A DNA stretch of 64,000 nucleotides from Clostridia bacterium (GCA_017395425.1 JAFPUM010000054.1:1-64000), one strand, 5' to 3'; positions 22,800 through 32,171 are shown, counted from the first letter of the stretch. Notes: generated from the letters alone by a model not told the origin. Numbers and translations: made by a program.

Positions 22800-24524
22800 A
22801 TGTATCAGGTTCTTTACCGCAAGTGGCGTCCGAAAACCTTCGCCGATGTGGTCGGGCAGCCTCACGTCACCGAAACCCTCAAAAACGAACTCATGACCGG
22901 GCGGGTGGCGCACGCGTATCTTTTCACCGGCTCGCGCGGCACCGGCAAGACCACCTGCGCCAAGATTTTCGCCAAGGCGGTCAACTGTCTGCATCCGGTG
23001 GACGGCAATCCCTGCTGTCAGTGCGACATCTGCCGCGGCATTGAAGACGAAAGCATGATGGACGTCACCGAGATGGACGCCGCCTCCAACCGCAAGATTG
23101 AGGATATCCGCGATCTGCTCGAGGAAATCCGCTATACGCCCGCGCAGGCAAAGTACCGCGTCTTTATCGTGGACGAGGTGCATATGCTCACGACGGAAGC
23201 CTTCAACGCGCTGCTCAAAACGCTGGAGGAACCGCCGGGCTATGTGATCTTTATTCTCGCCACCACCGAACCCCACAAACTCCCCGCGACCATTCTCTCC
23301 CGCTGTCAGCGCTTTGATTTTCACCGCGTACCGCCCGAGGCGGTTTACGGAAGGCTGAAATACATCGCGGAGCAGGAAGGCGGCGATATCGATGAGGAAG
23401 CCGGACTCATGATCGCCCGGCTCGCCGACGGCGGTATGCGTGACGCGCTCTCCCTGCTGGATCAGGCGATGGGGAAGAGCCGTCAGGTCAACGCCCTGAC
23501 GGTGTGTGAAACGGTGGGGATGGCGGGCAGCGGCTATATCCGTGACATCGCGGACAGCATTGCCCGGAAGGATACGGCGGGACTGATGAGGCTGGTCAAT
23601 GAGCTGTATGCCCATTCCAAAGATATGATCCGCCTCTGCGACGAGTTGATTGCCTATTTCCGCAGCATCATGATTCTCTGCACGGTCAGCCAGCCCGAGG
23701 GACTGATTGTCGCCTCCGAAGCCGAGCTGAGTGAACTCAGGCTGTCAGCGGCGCATTTTACGGCGGCGCAGGCGGTTCACATCCTCGACCTGCTGCAGCA
23801 ATCCTATGAACGGATGGCGCGCGGCGTCAACAGGCGCGTGGAAATGGAAATGGTACTCATTCGGATTTGTTCCGATTCCGACGCGGACACACCGCACAAT
23901 GCAGCTTCTCCGACGGCATCGGCTGTGGCTTCGTATGACAACAGCGCCGCCATAAAGGGACTGCTCGCCCGGACAGAAGCGCTGGAAAAAGCCATCCGCG
24001 CTCTCCCGAACGCGCAGAGACCGTCAGGGACAGCGGAGGAAAAGATTCCGATTCTGGGAACCACATCCGAACCCGGTTTGTCCGGCAGCAGCACCAAGCC
24101 AGCCGGGAATGTTCCTGCCAGTGTGCGGGAACTCAGCGACGGCGCGAAGCCCTATGGCGAATGGAACAAGGCGCTGGAAATGCTGCAGGAAAGCAATCAG
24201 GCGGCATACAGTGTGCTGTCCGAATCCCGCGCCTTTCTCAACGGGAAATATCTTCTCATTGAAGTCGGTGGGTTTGGACGGGATATGCTTCGCAACGCAT
24301 TCGTCAAAAATACCATTCGCCAGATTATCAGACAAATTTCAGGATTCGACTGCCTTTTGGGACCGTACAGTCCTTCAAGCGCGGTTCGATATACGCAGGA
24401 GGCACCGGGGGTGCCGTATGCGCAAAATCTTACCAATCAATCGACCGATCATCCGGCGGTTACCTCTGCGGAACTGATCAAGCAGCGGGCAACGGATGCC
24501 GGGATTGCGGTAGAGGAAAATTAG
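22800..24524 (+). CDS. dnaX: DNA polymerase III subunit gamma/tau
   Basis: A 574-residue clamp-loader ATPase. It opens with YRKWRPKTFADVVGQ, has Walker A GSRGTGKT near residues 44-51, a four-Cys zinc module (NCLHPV...CCQCDIC, about 64-79), Walker B with DEVHMLT, and the sensor region with the Arg finger in SRCQRFDF. The tau-type C-terminus beyond about 370 is variable and Ala/Ser-rich. No obvious poly-A slippery site was seen, so a separate gamma form is not predicted. It heads a dnaX-ybaB-recR set, a widely conserved replication and repair neighbourhood. ATG start with GAGAGGG upstream. Confidence 0.95.
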   Translation: MYQVLYRKWRPKTFADVVGQPHVTETLKNELMTGRVAHAYLFTGSRGTGKTTCAKIFAKAVNCLHPVDGNPCCQCDICRGIEDESMMDVTEMDAASNRKIEDIRDLLEEIRYTPAQAKYRVFIVDEVHMLTTEAFNALLKTLEEPPGYVIFILATTEPHKLPATILSRCQRFDFHRVPPEAVYGRLKYIAEQEGGDIDEEAGLMIARLADGGMRDALSLLDQAMGKSRQVNALTVCETVGMAGSGYIRDIADSIARKDTAGLMRLVNELYAHSKDMIRLCDELIAYFRSIMILCTVSQPEGLIVASEAELSELRLSAAHFTAAQAVHILDLLQQSYERMARGVNRRVEMEMVLIRICSDSDADTPHNAASPTASAVASYDNSAAIKGLLARTEALEKAIRALPNAQRPSGTAEEKIPILGTTSEPGLSGSSTKPAGNVPASVRELSDGAKPYGEWNKALEMLQESNQAAYSVLSESRAFLNGKYLLIEVGGFGRDMLRNAFVKNTIRQIIRQISGFDCLLGPYSPSSAVRYTQEAPGVPYAQNLTNQSTDHPAVTSAELIKQRATDAGIAVEEN

Positions 24525-24537
24525 GAGGAATATTAAA

Positions 24538-24885
24538 ATGAAATCAAGATTGCCCCAGGGATATGGCGCAGGCCAGTCTACCAACATGAACCAGATTGCC
24601 AAACAGGCACAGAAGATTCAGGAGGAAATGGAAAAGGTTTCCGAGGAGCTTGAGGCGAAGGAATACACCGTGACCACCGGCGGCGGCGTTGTCTCTGTGA
24701 CCATGCTGGGCAGCCTGCAGATCACCGATCTGACCATCAGCGACGAAGCGATGGAGGACAAGGAAATGCTTACCGATATGGTGACCGGCGCCGTCAACGA
24801 AGTGATCCGCAACATCAACACCGACAAGGAAGAAAGAATGAACGCTGTCACCGGCGGACTGTCGCTTCCGGGAATGGGATTCTAA
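24538..24885 (+). CDS. YbaB/EbfC family nucleoid-associated protein
   Basis: A 115-residue DNA-binding protein, the usual length. It has the helical N-terminus (MNQIAKQAQKIQEEMEKV) and strands with EAKEYTVTTGGGVVSVTM typical of the YbaB dimer, and ends in a Gly/Met-rich tail. These proteins bind and bridge DNA without strong sequence preference. It lies between dnaX and recR as in most bacteria, with SD GGAGGAAT. Its stop directly abuts the recR start. Confidence 0.93.
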   Translation: MKSRLPQGYGAGQSTNMNQIAKQAQKIQEEMEKVSEELEAKEYTVTTGGGVVSVTMLGSLQITDLTISDEAMEDKEMLTDMVTGAVNEVIRNINTDKEERMNAVTGGLSLPGMGF

Positions 24886-25485
24886 TTGGCTTACAGAGTA
24901 GTGCCGCTGACACGGCTGGTCGAACAGTTCGAGCGGCTTCCGGGCATCGGCAAAAAGACTGCGCAGCGGCTGGCGCTGTATGTATTGAACCTGCCGCAGC
25001 ATGAGGCGGAAGCATTTGCGGGCGCGATTCTGGATGCCAAGAAAAAGATTCACCAATGTTCCGTTTGCTGCAATCTGACCGACGGAGAGGTCTGTTCGGT
25101 CTGCGGCGACCCTGCCCGGGACAAATCCGTCATCTGTGTGGTAGCCGACCCTAAGGACGTGATCGCGCTGGAGCGCACCCACGAATTCCACGCGGTCTAC
25201 CATGTGCTCCACGGCTGTATTTCTCCGATGGACGGTATCGGTCCGGAACAGCTCCGCGTCAAAGAACTGCTGGCGAGGATTCAGGCGGGGGGCGTGACGG
25301 AAGTGATTATGGCAACCAATCCCACGGTGGAAGGGGAGGCAACCGCCATGTACCTTTCCCGGCTCATCAAGCCGCTGGGCATTAAGGTGACGCGGCTGGC
25401 ATACGGCATCCCGGTGGGCGGCGATCTGGAATACGCTGACGAGGTTACGCTCAAACGCGCTCTTGACGGGCGCAGCGAATTATGA
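24886..25485 (+). CDS. recR: Recombination protein RecR
   Basis: A 199-residue recombination mediator, full length. It has the N-terminal helix-hairpin-helix ([18 protein letters not shown]), the four-Cys zinc finger ([16 protein letters not shown], about 57-72), a TOPRIM domain ([15 protein letters not shown]) and the C-terminal [13 protein letters not shown] motif. With RecO it loads RecA at gaps. TTG start immediately after the ybaB stop suggests translational coupling. Confidence 0.95.
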   Translation: MAYRVVPLTRLVEQFERLPGIGKKTAQRLALYVLNLPQHEAEAFAGAILDAKKKIHQCSVCCNLTDGEVCSVCGDPARDKSVICVVADPKDVIALERTHEFHAVYHVLHGCISPMDGIGPEQLRVKELLARIQAGGVTEVIMATNPTVEGEATAMYLSRLIKPLGIKVTRLAYGIPVGGDLEYADEVTLKRALDGRSEL

Positions 25486-25494
25486 GGTGTCAAT

Positions 25495-25965
25495 TTGGCT
25501 AAAGATAAGAATGCACTCCGAAGCATTGCGCAGAATAAAAAGGCGTTTCACGAATATTTCGTGGAAGAATCCTTTGAAGCCGGCATTGCGTTGACCGGCA
25601 CGGAAGTGAAATCGCTGCGTGAAGGCAAGGCAAATATCAAAGAAGCATGGTGCGCGGTAGAAAACGGCGAGCTTTTTATCAAGGGGATGCACATCAGTCC
25701 CTATGACCATGGCAATATCTTCAATGTCAATCCCTTGCGTGTGAGAAAACTGCTTCTGCACAAGAAGGAAATTGCTCATCTTTACAGCGGCGTCAAGCAG
25801 GCAGGCTATGCCATTGTGCCATTGTCGGTTTATTTCAAAGGCTCGCTGGTAAAGGTGCAGATCGGACTGTGCAAGGGTAAAAAACTCTATGACAAGCGTG
25901 AAGATGCGGCGAAGCGCGATGCCAAACGCGCCATTGACAGAGCTTTGAAGCAACGAAATCAATAA
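25495..25965 (+). CDS. smpB: SsrA-binding protein SmpB
   Basis: A 156-residue tmRNA partner in rescue of stalled ribosomes. It begins with NKKAFHEYFVEESFEAGIAL, has GTEVKSLREGKANIKEAW, and ends with the basic KGKKLYDKREDAAKRDAKR tail that enters the mRNA channel. TTG start with SD GAGGTG, nine bases behind recR. No tmRNA gene was found in this window. A perfect 18-bp hairpin follows. Confidence 0.95.
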   Translation: MAKDKNALRSIAQNKKAFHEYFVEESFEAGIALTGTEVKSLREGKANIKEAWCAVENGELFIKGMHISPYDHGNIFNVNPLRVRKLLLHKKEIAHLYSGVKQAGYAIVPLSVYFKGSLVKVQIGLCKGKKLYDKREDAAKRDAKRAIDRALKQRNQ

Positions 25966-25966
25966 T

Positions 25967-26012
25967 GTCAAACGGCATTCGCAACTTCTACGACTTGCGA
26001 ATGCCGTTTGAC
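25967..26012 (+). terminator. Perfect 18-bp hairpin after smpB
   Basis: Exact inverted repeat (25967-25984 with 25995-26012), 10-base loop, one base after the smpB stop codon. No T run follows immediately, so it may act as a transcript-stabilising hairpin or a terminator without a classical tail. Confidence 0.7.
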
Positions 26013-26059
26013 GTTTGATGGCGGCTGCGCTGTTTTTACGAGAATGAGGTGAGAGATAT

Positions 26060-26932
26060 ATGCGTGATTCGCTTTTTAACGCCATTCATTCAGGCTATGC
26101 GGGTTTTTCCAAAGGGCAAAAGCTGATCGCGAAATATATGATGGAAAACTACGATAAGGCTGCCTTTATGACGGCTTCCCGACTGGGGAAAACCGTCGGC
26201 GTCAGTGAATCGACGGTGGTGCGGTTTGCCACAGAACTGGGATATGACGGCTATCCCGCCCTTCAGAAGGCGATTCAGGATATGATTCCCAATCGGCTGA
26301 CGTCGGTGCAGCGCATTGACGTGGCGTGCAGCCGTCTCAGCGATGACAATGTACTCAGCAGTGTGCTGGGCTCCGATGTGGAAAAGCTCAGGCGCACGAT
26401 GGACGAAACGTCCAAGGAAAATTTTGACAAAGCGGTGGAAATGATCTGTTCCGCCAGAAAAATTTACATACTCGGCGCCAGAAGTGCGGAAGCATTGGCG
26501 GTATTTCTGGGATACTATCTGAAACTGATTTTCAAGAACGTGGTGGTCATCGACCCGTCCAACGAAAGCGATACCCTCGCCCAGATGATGCACGTGGACA
26601 ACGAGGCGTGCGTTATCGGCATCAGCTTTCCGCGCTATTGCAACAGCGCGATCGCGGCGCTGCGCTTTGCCCAGACCAAGAGCGCCCATATTATCGCCAT
26701 TACCGACAGTCTTTCGTCGCCGCTGGCACAATACGCGGAATGTTCGCTGATCGCCAAGAGCGATATGCTTTCCATCGTGGATTCTCTGGTGGCGCCGATG
26801 AGCCTGATCAACGCCCTGATCGTGGCAGCCATCAAGCGCAATCAGACCGAGGTATCGGCTATCTTCAGCCAATTGGAAGAAATCTGGGACGAATACGACA
26901 TCTATCAGAAGCCGGAGGAAGAAACGCCATGA
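26060..26932 (+). CDS. MurR/RpiR family transcriptional regulator
   Basis: A 290-residue regulator. The N-terminal HTH_6 domain covers about residues 1-75 (GQKLIAKYMMENY, then VGVSESTVVRFATELGYDGYPALQ). A SIS sugar-isomerase domain follows at about 125-260 (IYILGARSAEALAVFLGYYL), which in this family senses phosphosugars. No sugar genes are adjacent; instead it starts a tight operon with a flavoprotein, cmk and ispH-rpsA. Its stop overlaps the next start (ATGA). SD GAGGTGAGAG. Confidence 0.9.
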   Translation: MRDSLFNAIHSGYAGFSKGQKLIAKYMMENYDKAAFMTASRLGKTVGVSESTVVRFATELGYDGYPALQKAIQDMIPNRLTSVQRIDVACSRLSDDNVLSSVLGSDVEKLRRTMDETSKENFDKAVEMICSARKIYILGARSAEALAVFLGYYLKLIFKNVVVIDPSNESDTLAQMMHVDNEACVIGISFPRYCNSAIAALRFAQTKSAHIIAITDSLSSPLAQYAECSLIAKSDMLSIVDSLVAPMSLINALIVAAIKRNQTEVSAIFSQLEEIWDEYDIYQKPEEETP

Positions 26933-28182
26933 CCACACCCGAACTCATTGTCATCGGCGGCGGTCCCGCGGGTATGATGGCAGCGGGAACGGCGGGGGAG
27001 AGGGGTGCTTCGGTTCTGCTGATTGAAAAGAATCCCCGCAACGGCAAAAAGCTGTTGATTACCGGAAAAGGGCGCTGCAACGTCACCAACGACTGCGACC
27101 GTGACGTTTTTTTCAGTCATGTCCCGGTCAACCCCAAGTTTCTTTACAGCGCCTTTTCCCGGTTCGGCAACCGCGACGTCATGGCTTTTTTTGAGCAGCG
27201 GGGTGTGGCTTTGAAGGTGGAACGGGGCAGTCGTGTGTTTCCGGTATCGGACAAAGCGGCGGATATCAACGACGCGCTGATCGGTTATTGCCGCGACAGC
27301 GGCGTGCGTATCCTGCGCGATACGGTGACGGATATCCTCTGTGAGGACGGACAAGTGACCGGCGTGCAGACCGAAAGTCACGGCGCCATTGGATGCCGGA
27401 CCTTGATTGTCGCCACAGGCGGTCTTTCCTATCCGCTGACCGGTTCGACCGGCGACGGCTACCGATTTGCCCGGACGGCGGGACATACCATTGTCCCGCC
27501 CATGCCGTCACTGGTACCGCTGGTGGCAGCGGAAAAGGACTGTCGGGATATGCAGGGATTGTCGCTGAAAAACGTGGCGATTACGGTAACGGAAGCCGAC
27601 AGCGGCAGGGAAATCTATACCGATTTCGGAGAAATGCTGTTTACGCATTTCGGCGTATCGGGCCCCGTGATTCTCAGCGCCAGCTCGCATATGCGGGACG
27701 GCAGGAAAAAATATCTGCTGTCGATTGACCTCAAGCCCGCCTTGCGCCCCGAACAGCTTGACGCCAGAATCCAGCGGGATTTTTCAGAAAATATTAACAA
27801 AAACTTCGGAAATTCTCTGGCAAAACTCTTGCCACAAAAGATGATTTCTGTTATAATAAAAAGAACAGGCATTCCGTTTGATACCAAAGTCAACATGATT
27901 CGCCGCGAACAGCGGCTCACGCTGGTGGAAACGCTGAAACATCTCACCTTTACGATTGTGGGATTCCGTCCCATAGAAGAGGCAATCATTACCTCCGGCG
28001 GGGTCAGCGTATCGCAGGTGAATCCCCGCACGATGGAATCCAGATTGATGAAAGGATTATATTTCGCGGGAGAAGTATTGGATGTAGACGCGCATACCGG
28101 CGGATTTAATCTGCAAATTGCCTTTTCCACCGGGCGATGTGTCGGAATGGCTGCTTCTGAAAGGATGGGACATACGTTATGA
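26929..28182 (+). CDS. HI0933/BaiN family NAD(P)/FAD-dependent oxidoreductase
   Basis: A 417-residue flavoprotein, the usual length. FAD motif VIGGGPAGMMAA lies at residues 8-19, then KNGKKLLITGKGRCNVTN-type signature (NGKKLLITGKGRCNVTND), GGLSYPLTGSTGDGY, and the C-terminal GLYFAGEVLDVDAHTGGFN block. The substrate of this family is mostly unknown; one relative, BaiN, acts on bile acid intermediates, but family membership alone does not show that. It overlaps its neighbours by 4 bases on both sides, so it is translationally coupled to the regulator and cmk. Confidence 0.88.
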   Translation: MTTPELIVIGGGPAGMMAAGTAGERGASVLLIEKNPRNGKKLLITGKGRCNVTNDCDRDVFFSHVPVNPKFLYSAFSRFGNRDVMAFFEQRGVALKVERGSRVFPVSDKAADINDALIGYCRDSGVRILRDTVTDILCEDGQVTGVQTESHGAIGCRTLIVATGGLSYPLTGSTGDGYRFARTAGHTIVPPMPSLVPLVAAEKDCRDMQGLSLKNVAITVTEADSGREIYTDFGEMLFTHFGVSGPVILSASSHMRDGRKKYLLSIDLKPALRPEQLDARIQRDFSENINKNFGNSLAKLLPQKMISVIIKRTGIPFDTKVNMIRREQRLTLVETLKHLTFTIVGFRPIEEAIITSGGVSVSQVNPRTMESRLMKGLYFAGEVLDVDAHTGGFNLQIAFSTGRCVGMAASERMGHTL

Positions 28183-28847
28183 TTCAGGTCGCCATTGACG
28201 GACCTTCGGGCGCCGGCAAAAGCTCCATTTCCCGCGAGGCTGCCCGCCGACTGGGATTTATCTATGTAGACACGGGCGCCATGTACCGCGCCGCGGCGGT
28301 TTTTATCATGCAGCGCCGGATTGACCCCGACGACGCGGAAAAAATCGGCGCGGTGCTGCCGATGATGGATATTGAGCTTCGCTATGAAGACGGCGAGCAG
28401 AAGGTCTATCTGTGCGGAGAGAATGTCTCCCGTGTGATCCGCACGCGGGAAGTGACACGCTGCGCGCCCATTGTATCGGCGCAGCCCAAGCTCCGTCAGT
28501 GCCTTTCCCAGATGCAGCAGGAAATGGCACAGCACCACAATATTATCATGGACGGTCGTGACATCGGAACCGTCGTGCTGCCCAACGCGGATGTGAAAAT
28601 CTTTCTGACCGCGTCGCCGGAGGTTCGTGCGCAGCGACGGTATAAGGAACTGCTGGAAAAGGGCATGGAAGCGGATTATGACAGCGTGCTGGCGGATATC
28701 CGCGAGCGCGATTATTATGACGAAAACAAGCCGATTTCGCCCCTTCGTCCCGCTGCGGATTCGGTGTTAATCGACACCTCCGAGCTGGATTTCGAGCATT
28801 CCGTTCAGTTGGTGGTCGATACCATCCAAAACGGCATTAAATACTGA
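28179..28847 (+). CDS. cmk: Cytidylate kinase
   Basis: A 222-residue nucleotide kinase phosphorylating CMP and dCMP. P-loop GPSGAGKSS at residues 8-16, then YVDTGAMYRA and the Arg-rich MDGRDIGTVVLPNADVKIFL stretch, with a lid region RAQRRYKEL. Length is normal. The order cmk then ispH-rpsA is common in Firmicutes. ATGA overlap with the preceding gene. Confidence 0.95.
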   Translation: MIQVAIDGPSGAGKSSISREAARRLGFIYVDTGAMYRAAAVFIMQRRIDPDDAEKIGAVLPMMDIELRYEDGEQKVYLCGENVSRVIRTREVTRCAPIVSAQPKLRQCLSQMQQEMAQHHNIIMDGRDIGTVVLPNADVKIFLTASPEVRAQRRYKELLEKGMEADYDSVLADIRERDYYDENKPISPLRPAADSVLIDTSELDFEHSVQLVVDTIQNGIKY

Positions 28848-28864
28848 GAAAGACGGTGAGCGCT

Positions 28865-30928
28865 ATGGGAACGATTCATCTCGCCAAAACCGCCGGTTTC
28901 TGCTTCGGCGTCAACCGAGCCATCGAATTGGTGAATTCTCTCCTCGATGAAGGAAAAAAAGTCTGTACCCTCGGACCGATTATTCACAACGCGCAGGTCG
29001 TGGGACAATTGGAACGCAGAGGCGTGGTCATCGCCCACCAACTTTCTGACATCCCGAAGGATACTGTACTGGTGATCCGCTCTCATGGCGTACCGCTTTA
29101 TGTGTATCACGAACTGGAACAGCGCGGTATCGAAATACAGGATGCTACCTGCCCGTTTGTCGCAAAAATTCATAGTATAGTCACCAATGCCGCGGAAAAA
29201 GGTGATATAATATTGATTGCCGGTGACGCGGAACATCCCGAAGTCTTGGGAATCAAGGGTCATTGCAACGGTACGGTATATATATTCAGGGATGATGCGG
29301 AGTTGACGGATTTGCTGTTTACGCATCCCGAACTCAAAACACAGTGCGTCTCTGTCGTGGCACAAACCACATTCAATACGGAAATTTGGAAAAAATGTTT
29401 AAACATTTTCCATAAGGACTGTACAAACGCTACTTTATTTGATACAATATGCAATGCCACTCAAAGCAGACAGCGTGAGGCTGCGGAACTGTCCGAAAAA
29501 TGTGACCTGATGATCGTGATTGGCGGCGTCAACAGTTCCAACACAGCCAAGCTGTTTCATATCTGCTCCGAGAAATGCAAGAGCATTCTCATCCAGACGG
29601 TGGATGATTTGCCGGAAGCCGATGTGCGCGCGGCTCATAATATTGGTGTTACGGCGGGTGCTTCCACGCCTGCTGACATAATTAAGGAGGTTCTATTCAA
29701 GATGAGCGAAATCCAAAACAATGAAAACTTCGAGGCAATGCTGGAGGAGTCTTTCAAGAATTCAAATATGCAAGGAAAGGTAGTAACAGGTACTGTTATC
29801 AGCGTTGACCCCACCGGGGCATATGTCGATGTCGGCAGAAAACAGACCGGTATCGTCGAACTCAAAGAACTCACTGACGATCCCAACGCCACCACCGCTG
29901 ATCTCGTGAAGGTCGGCGATGAGCTGGAGCTGATTATTCTCAAGGTCAACGATCAGGACGGCTACATCTATCTTTCCAAGAAGATTCTTGAATCCAGAAG
30001 AACGATGGACAAGATGCTGGCTGCTTCCCCGAAGATCACCACCAGAAGAAGAAGACGCGAAGATGATAACGACAACGCCGCGGAGGCTGAGGCGCCCGAG
30101 ACCACAACCGAAGAAGTGGTCGAAGAGAAGGAGCCAGTGGTCTTTGAAGGCACTGTCAGCCAGGTCATCAAGGGCGGCGTATTGGTTGCCTGCGACGGCG
30201 TGACTGTGTTTATCCCGGCATCGCAGTGTATGCTCAAGCCCAAGGAGACGCTTGATACCCTTCTCAAGAAGAAGGTCAAGTTTGTCATCATCGAAGTCAT
30301 CAAGGGCGGCAAAGGCCGCGTGATCGGTTCGATCAAGAAGCTCGCCGAGAAGGAATTCTGGGACAGCATCGAGCCCGGACAGACCTTTACCGGTGTGGTC
30401 AAGTCGCTGACCAGCTACGGCGCGTTTGTCAACCTCGGACCTGTGGACGGCATGGTGCATAAGTCTGAGCTTTCGTGGGAAAAGATCAGAGATCCCAAGG
30501 AAGTTCTCTCGATCGGCGACGTGGTGGATGTCACCGTCAAGGACGTCAAGAAGGATAAGAAGACCATTTCCCTCGGTTACAGAAAAGCGGAAGACAATCC
30601 GTGGGAGATTCTCCGCAGCAATTATCCGATCGGCACCGTGATTCAGGCAAAGGTTGTGGGCACGCCCAGCTTTGGCGCGTTTGTCAATATCCTGCCCGGT
30701 CTCGACGGTCTGATTCACATCAGCCAGCTCAGTCTCGACCGTGTGGAAAAGCCCACCGATGTGGTCAAGGTAGGCGATATGGTGACGGCTGCCATTACCA
30801 ACATCGACTTTGAAAACAAGCACATCAGCCTTTCCATCAAGGAAGTCCTCAAAGCACAGGCTGCCGCTGCGGCGGAAGCTGAAGAAGTTCCTGCTGAGAC
30901 AGAAGAAACCGAGGAGACGGCTGAGTAA
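28865..30928 (+). CDS. Fused IspH reductase and ribosomal protein S1
   Basis: A 687-residue bifunctional protein known from Clostridia. Residues 1 to about 280 are IspH, the iron-sulfur enzyme producing IPP and DMAPP in the MEP isoprenoid pathway, with all three cluster ligands: Cys13 (GFCFGVN), Cys96 (ATCPFV) and Cys196 (TICNATQ). From about 283 (NENFEAMLEESF) four S1 RNA-binding repeats follow, including GTVISVDPTGAYVDVGRK and SYGAFVNLGPVDGMVHKSEL. An acidic tail closes the protein. The ATG at 28865 is preferred; a GTG three codons earlier is possible. A strong terminator follows and ends the operon. Confidence 0.93.
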   Translation: MGTIHLAKTAGFCFGVNRAIELVNSLLDEGKKVCTLGPIIHNAQVVGQLERRGVVIAHQLSDIPKDTVLVIRSHGVPLYVYHELEQRGIEIQDATCPFVAKIHSIVTNAAEKGDIILIAGDAEHPEVLGIKGHCNGTVYIFRDDAELTDLLFTHPELKTQCVSVVAQTTFNTEIWKKCLNIFHKDCTNATLFDTICNATQSRQREAAELSEKCDLMIVIGGVNSSNTAKLFHICSEKCKSILIQTVDDLPEADVRAAHNIGVTAGASTPADIIKEVLFKMSEIQNNENFEAMLEESFKNSNMQGKVVTGTVISVDPTGAYVDVGRKQTGIVELKELTDDPNATTADLVKVGDELELIILKVNDQDGYIYLSKKILESRRTMDKMLAASPKITTRRRRREDDNDNAAEAEAPETTTEEVVEEKEPVVFEGTVSQVIKGGVLVACDGVTVFIPASQCMLKPKETLDTLLKKKVKFVIIEVIKGGKGRVIGSIKKLAEKEFWDSIEPGQTFTGVVKSLTSYGAFVNLGPVDGMVHKSELSWEKIRDPKEVLSIGDVVDVTVKDVKKDKKTISLGYRKAEDNPWEILRSNYPIGTVIQAKVVGTPSFGAFVNILPGLDGLIHISQLSLDRVEKPTDVVKVGDMVTAAITNIDFENKHISLSIKEVLKAQAAAAAEAEEVPAETEETEETAE

Positions 30929-30957
30929 TTTTCCGATTGGGTTACACAAACTGAATG

Positions 30958-31006
30958 AAAACCCTTGCGGCGTATCAAAGCGTGATATGCTGCAAGGGTT
31001 TTTTTT
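30958..31006 (+). terminator. Terminator after ispH-rpsA
   Basis: Stem ACCCTTGC (30961-30968) with GCAAGGGT (30992-30999), extended inward by a second paired block, then eight Ts. It ends the 26-31 kb operon where plus-strand genes meet the minus-strand recombinase. Confidence 0.92.
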
Positions 31007-31027
31007 GTGCGGAGTGGGGGAAACCAC

Positions 31028-32053
31028 TCAGTCTGGGTTTTCTTCTGGCGGTGGTGGCTGCTGTGGAGGACTGTTTTTCTTTTTCTTCGCAGACACGCGG
31101 GCGAGAGGGTTGCTTTCAATAGCATTGCGCACCTGCTCATTGGAAAGGTGCGTGTAAATTTCGGTGGTGCCGAGATTTTCGTGTCCCAGAATATCCTTTA
31201 ACACGCGGGTGTCCACACCGCCTTGCTGGTACATCAGCGTCGCGGCGGTGTGACGCAACTTGTGAACCGAGTAACCCTCATCCATTTGGATACCTTTGAG
31301 ATATTTCTTCACGAGCCATTGGACGGTTTTAGGAGAGATGCGGCGTTTGTTACGGCTGATGAAGAGGGCGTTGCGGTCTTCGTACACAATGCCGTCAACC
31401 GGACGCACCTTGCGATAGGCTTCAATGGCACTCATACAGGCTTCGTTCAGATACACCACACGCTGTTTATTGCCTTTTCCCGTGAGTATCAGCGTGTTAT
31501 CAGAACGAATATCGTTGTAATTGATACCGACCAATTCTGCCAGACGCATCCCGCAATTGAGAAACAACGTCAGAATGCAGTAATCACGTTCTTTATTGGG
31601 ACCGTCCACCACGTTCAGCAATTCAATACTTTGCTCTAAATCCAGATGCTTCGGCAGGCGTCTGGGCAGTTTCGGATTTCCTAACTGTTCCACGGGATTG
31701 TGCTTGATTTGCCCGGTGACTTGATACAGATATTTGTAGAAGGAACGCAGCGATGAGCATTTGCGGGAGCGGGTGTTGTTATTGTTTTGGCGCACCGACG
31801 CGAGGTAATTCATGTATTCAAACACATCGGTCAGCGTAACGGCTTCGACCATGTCCAGCGTCACGTCATCAATCGGAATGGTTTCAAATTCTTCTTGTGT
31901 CAAGTCTTTGGAAAGCTTGAGAAACCGGAAGAACGACCGCAGATCAATAAAATAACCTTCAACTGTTCTGACCGATTTGCCTTTGATCGTCTCCATGTAT
32001 CCGAAGTACTCGCGCAGGATCAGCGGGCATTGGTTCATATAATCCATTCGCAT
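31028..32053 (-). CDS. Tyrosine recombinase (XerC/D-like)
   Basis: A 341-residue integrase-family recombinase. N-terminal SAM-like core-binding domain (about 10-120), then the catalytic domain with Arg170 (CGMRL), His264 and Arg267 (HKLRH), His291 (LGH) and nucleophile Tyr300 (TEIYTHL), all intact. A Pro-rich basic tail of about 25 residues ends the protein. Size and lack of flanking phage or transposon genes fit a housekeeping Xer protein rather than a mobile-element integrase. A perfect 30-bp palindrome overlaps its transcription start. SD GGGGAGAG lies rather far from the ATG. Confidence 0.9.
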   Translation of the reverse strand: MRMDYMNQCPLILREYFGYMETIKGKSVRTVEGYFIDLRSFFRFLKLSKDLTQEEFETIPIDDVTLDMVEAVTLTDVFEYMNYLASVRQNNNNTRSRKCSSLRSFYKYLYQVTGQIKHNPVEQLGNPKLPRRLPKHLDLEQSIELLNVVDGPNKERDYCILTLFLNCGMRLAELVGINYNDIRSDNTLILTGKGNKQRVVYLNEACMSAIEAYRKVRPVDGIVYEDRNALFISRNKRRISPKTVQWLVKKYLKGIQMDEGYSVHKLRHTAATLMYQQGGVDTRVLKDILGHENLGTTEIYTHLSNEQVRNAIESNPLARVSAKKKKNSPPQQPPPPEENPD

Positions 32054-32074
32054 AAGGTCTTTTGCTCTCCCCTC

Positions 32075-32104
32075 AATTATACTAAATATTCATTTAGTAT
32101 AATT
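32075..32104. promoter_or_regulatory. Perfect 30-bp palindrome at the recombinase promoter
   Basis: Two exact 13-base arms (AATTATACTAAAT and its complement) around a 4-base centre ATTC, lying between the recombinase promoter and its start codon. Candidate operator for autoregulation or a recombination (dif-like) site. Confidence 0.7.
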
Positions 32105-32133
32105 AATATAATGCAATTGGCAGGGTTTGTCAA
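32105..32133 (-). promoter_or_regulatory. SigA promoter of the recombinase gene
   Basis: Minus-strand TTGACA (32128-32133) and TATATT (32105-32110), 17-base spacer. The predicted start point falls inside the palindrome. Confidence 0.8.
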
Positions 32134-32171
32134 GTGCTTTTTTATCACTCCCCCTATCACTGACCGGGCAT

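Noticed and set aside
22800..24524. Programmed frameshift in dnaX producing gamma
   Set aside because: No long A run with an adjacent stimulatory hairpin was found; only short A4-A5 stretches occur.
31028..32053. Integrase of a prophage or integrative element
   Set aside because: No phage, conjugation or cargo genes and no flanking direct repeats were seen; neighbours are housekeeping genes, so a chromosomal Xer-type role is more likely.
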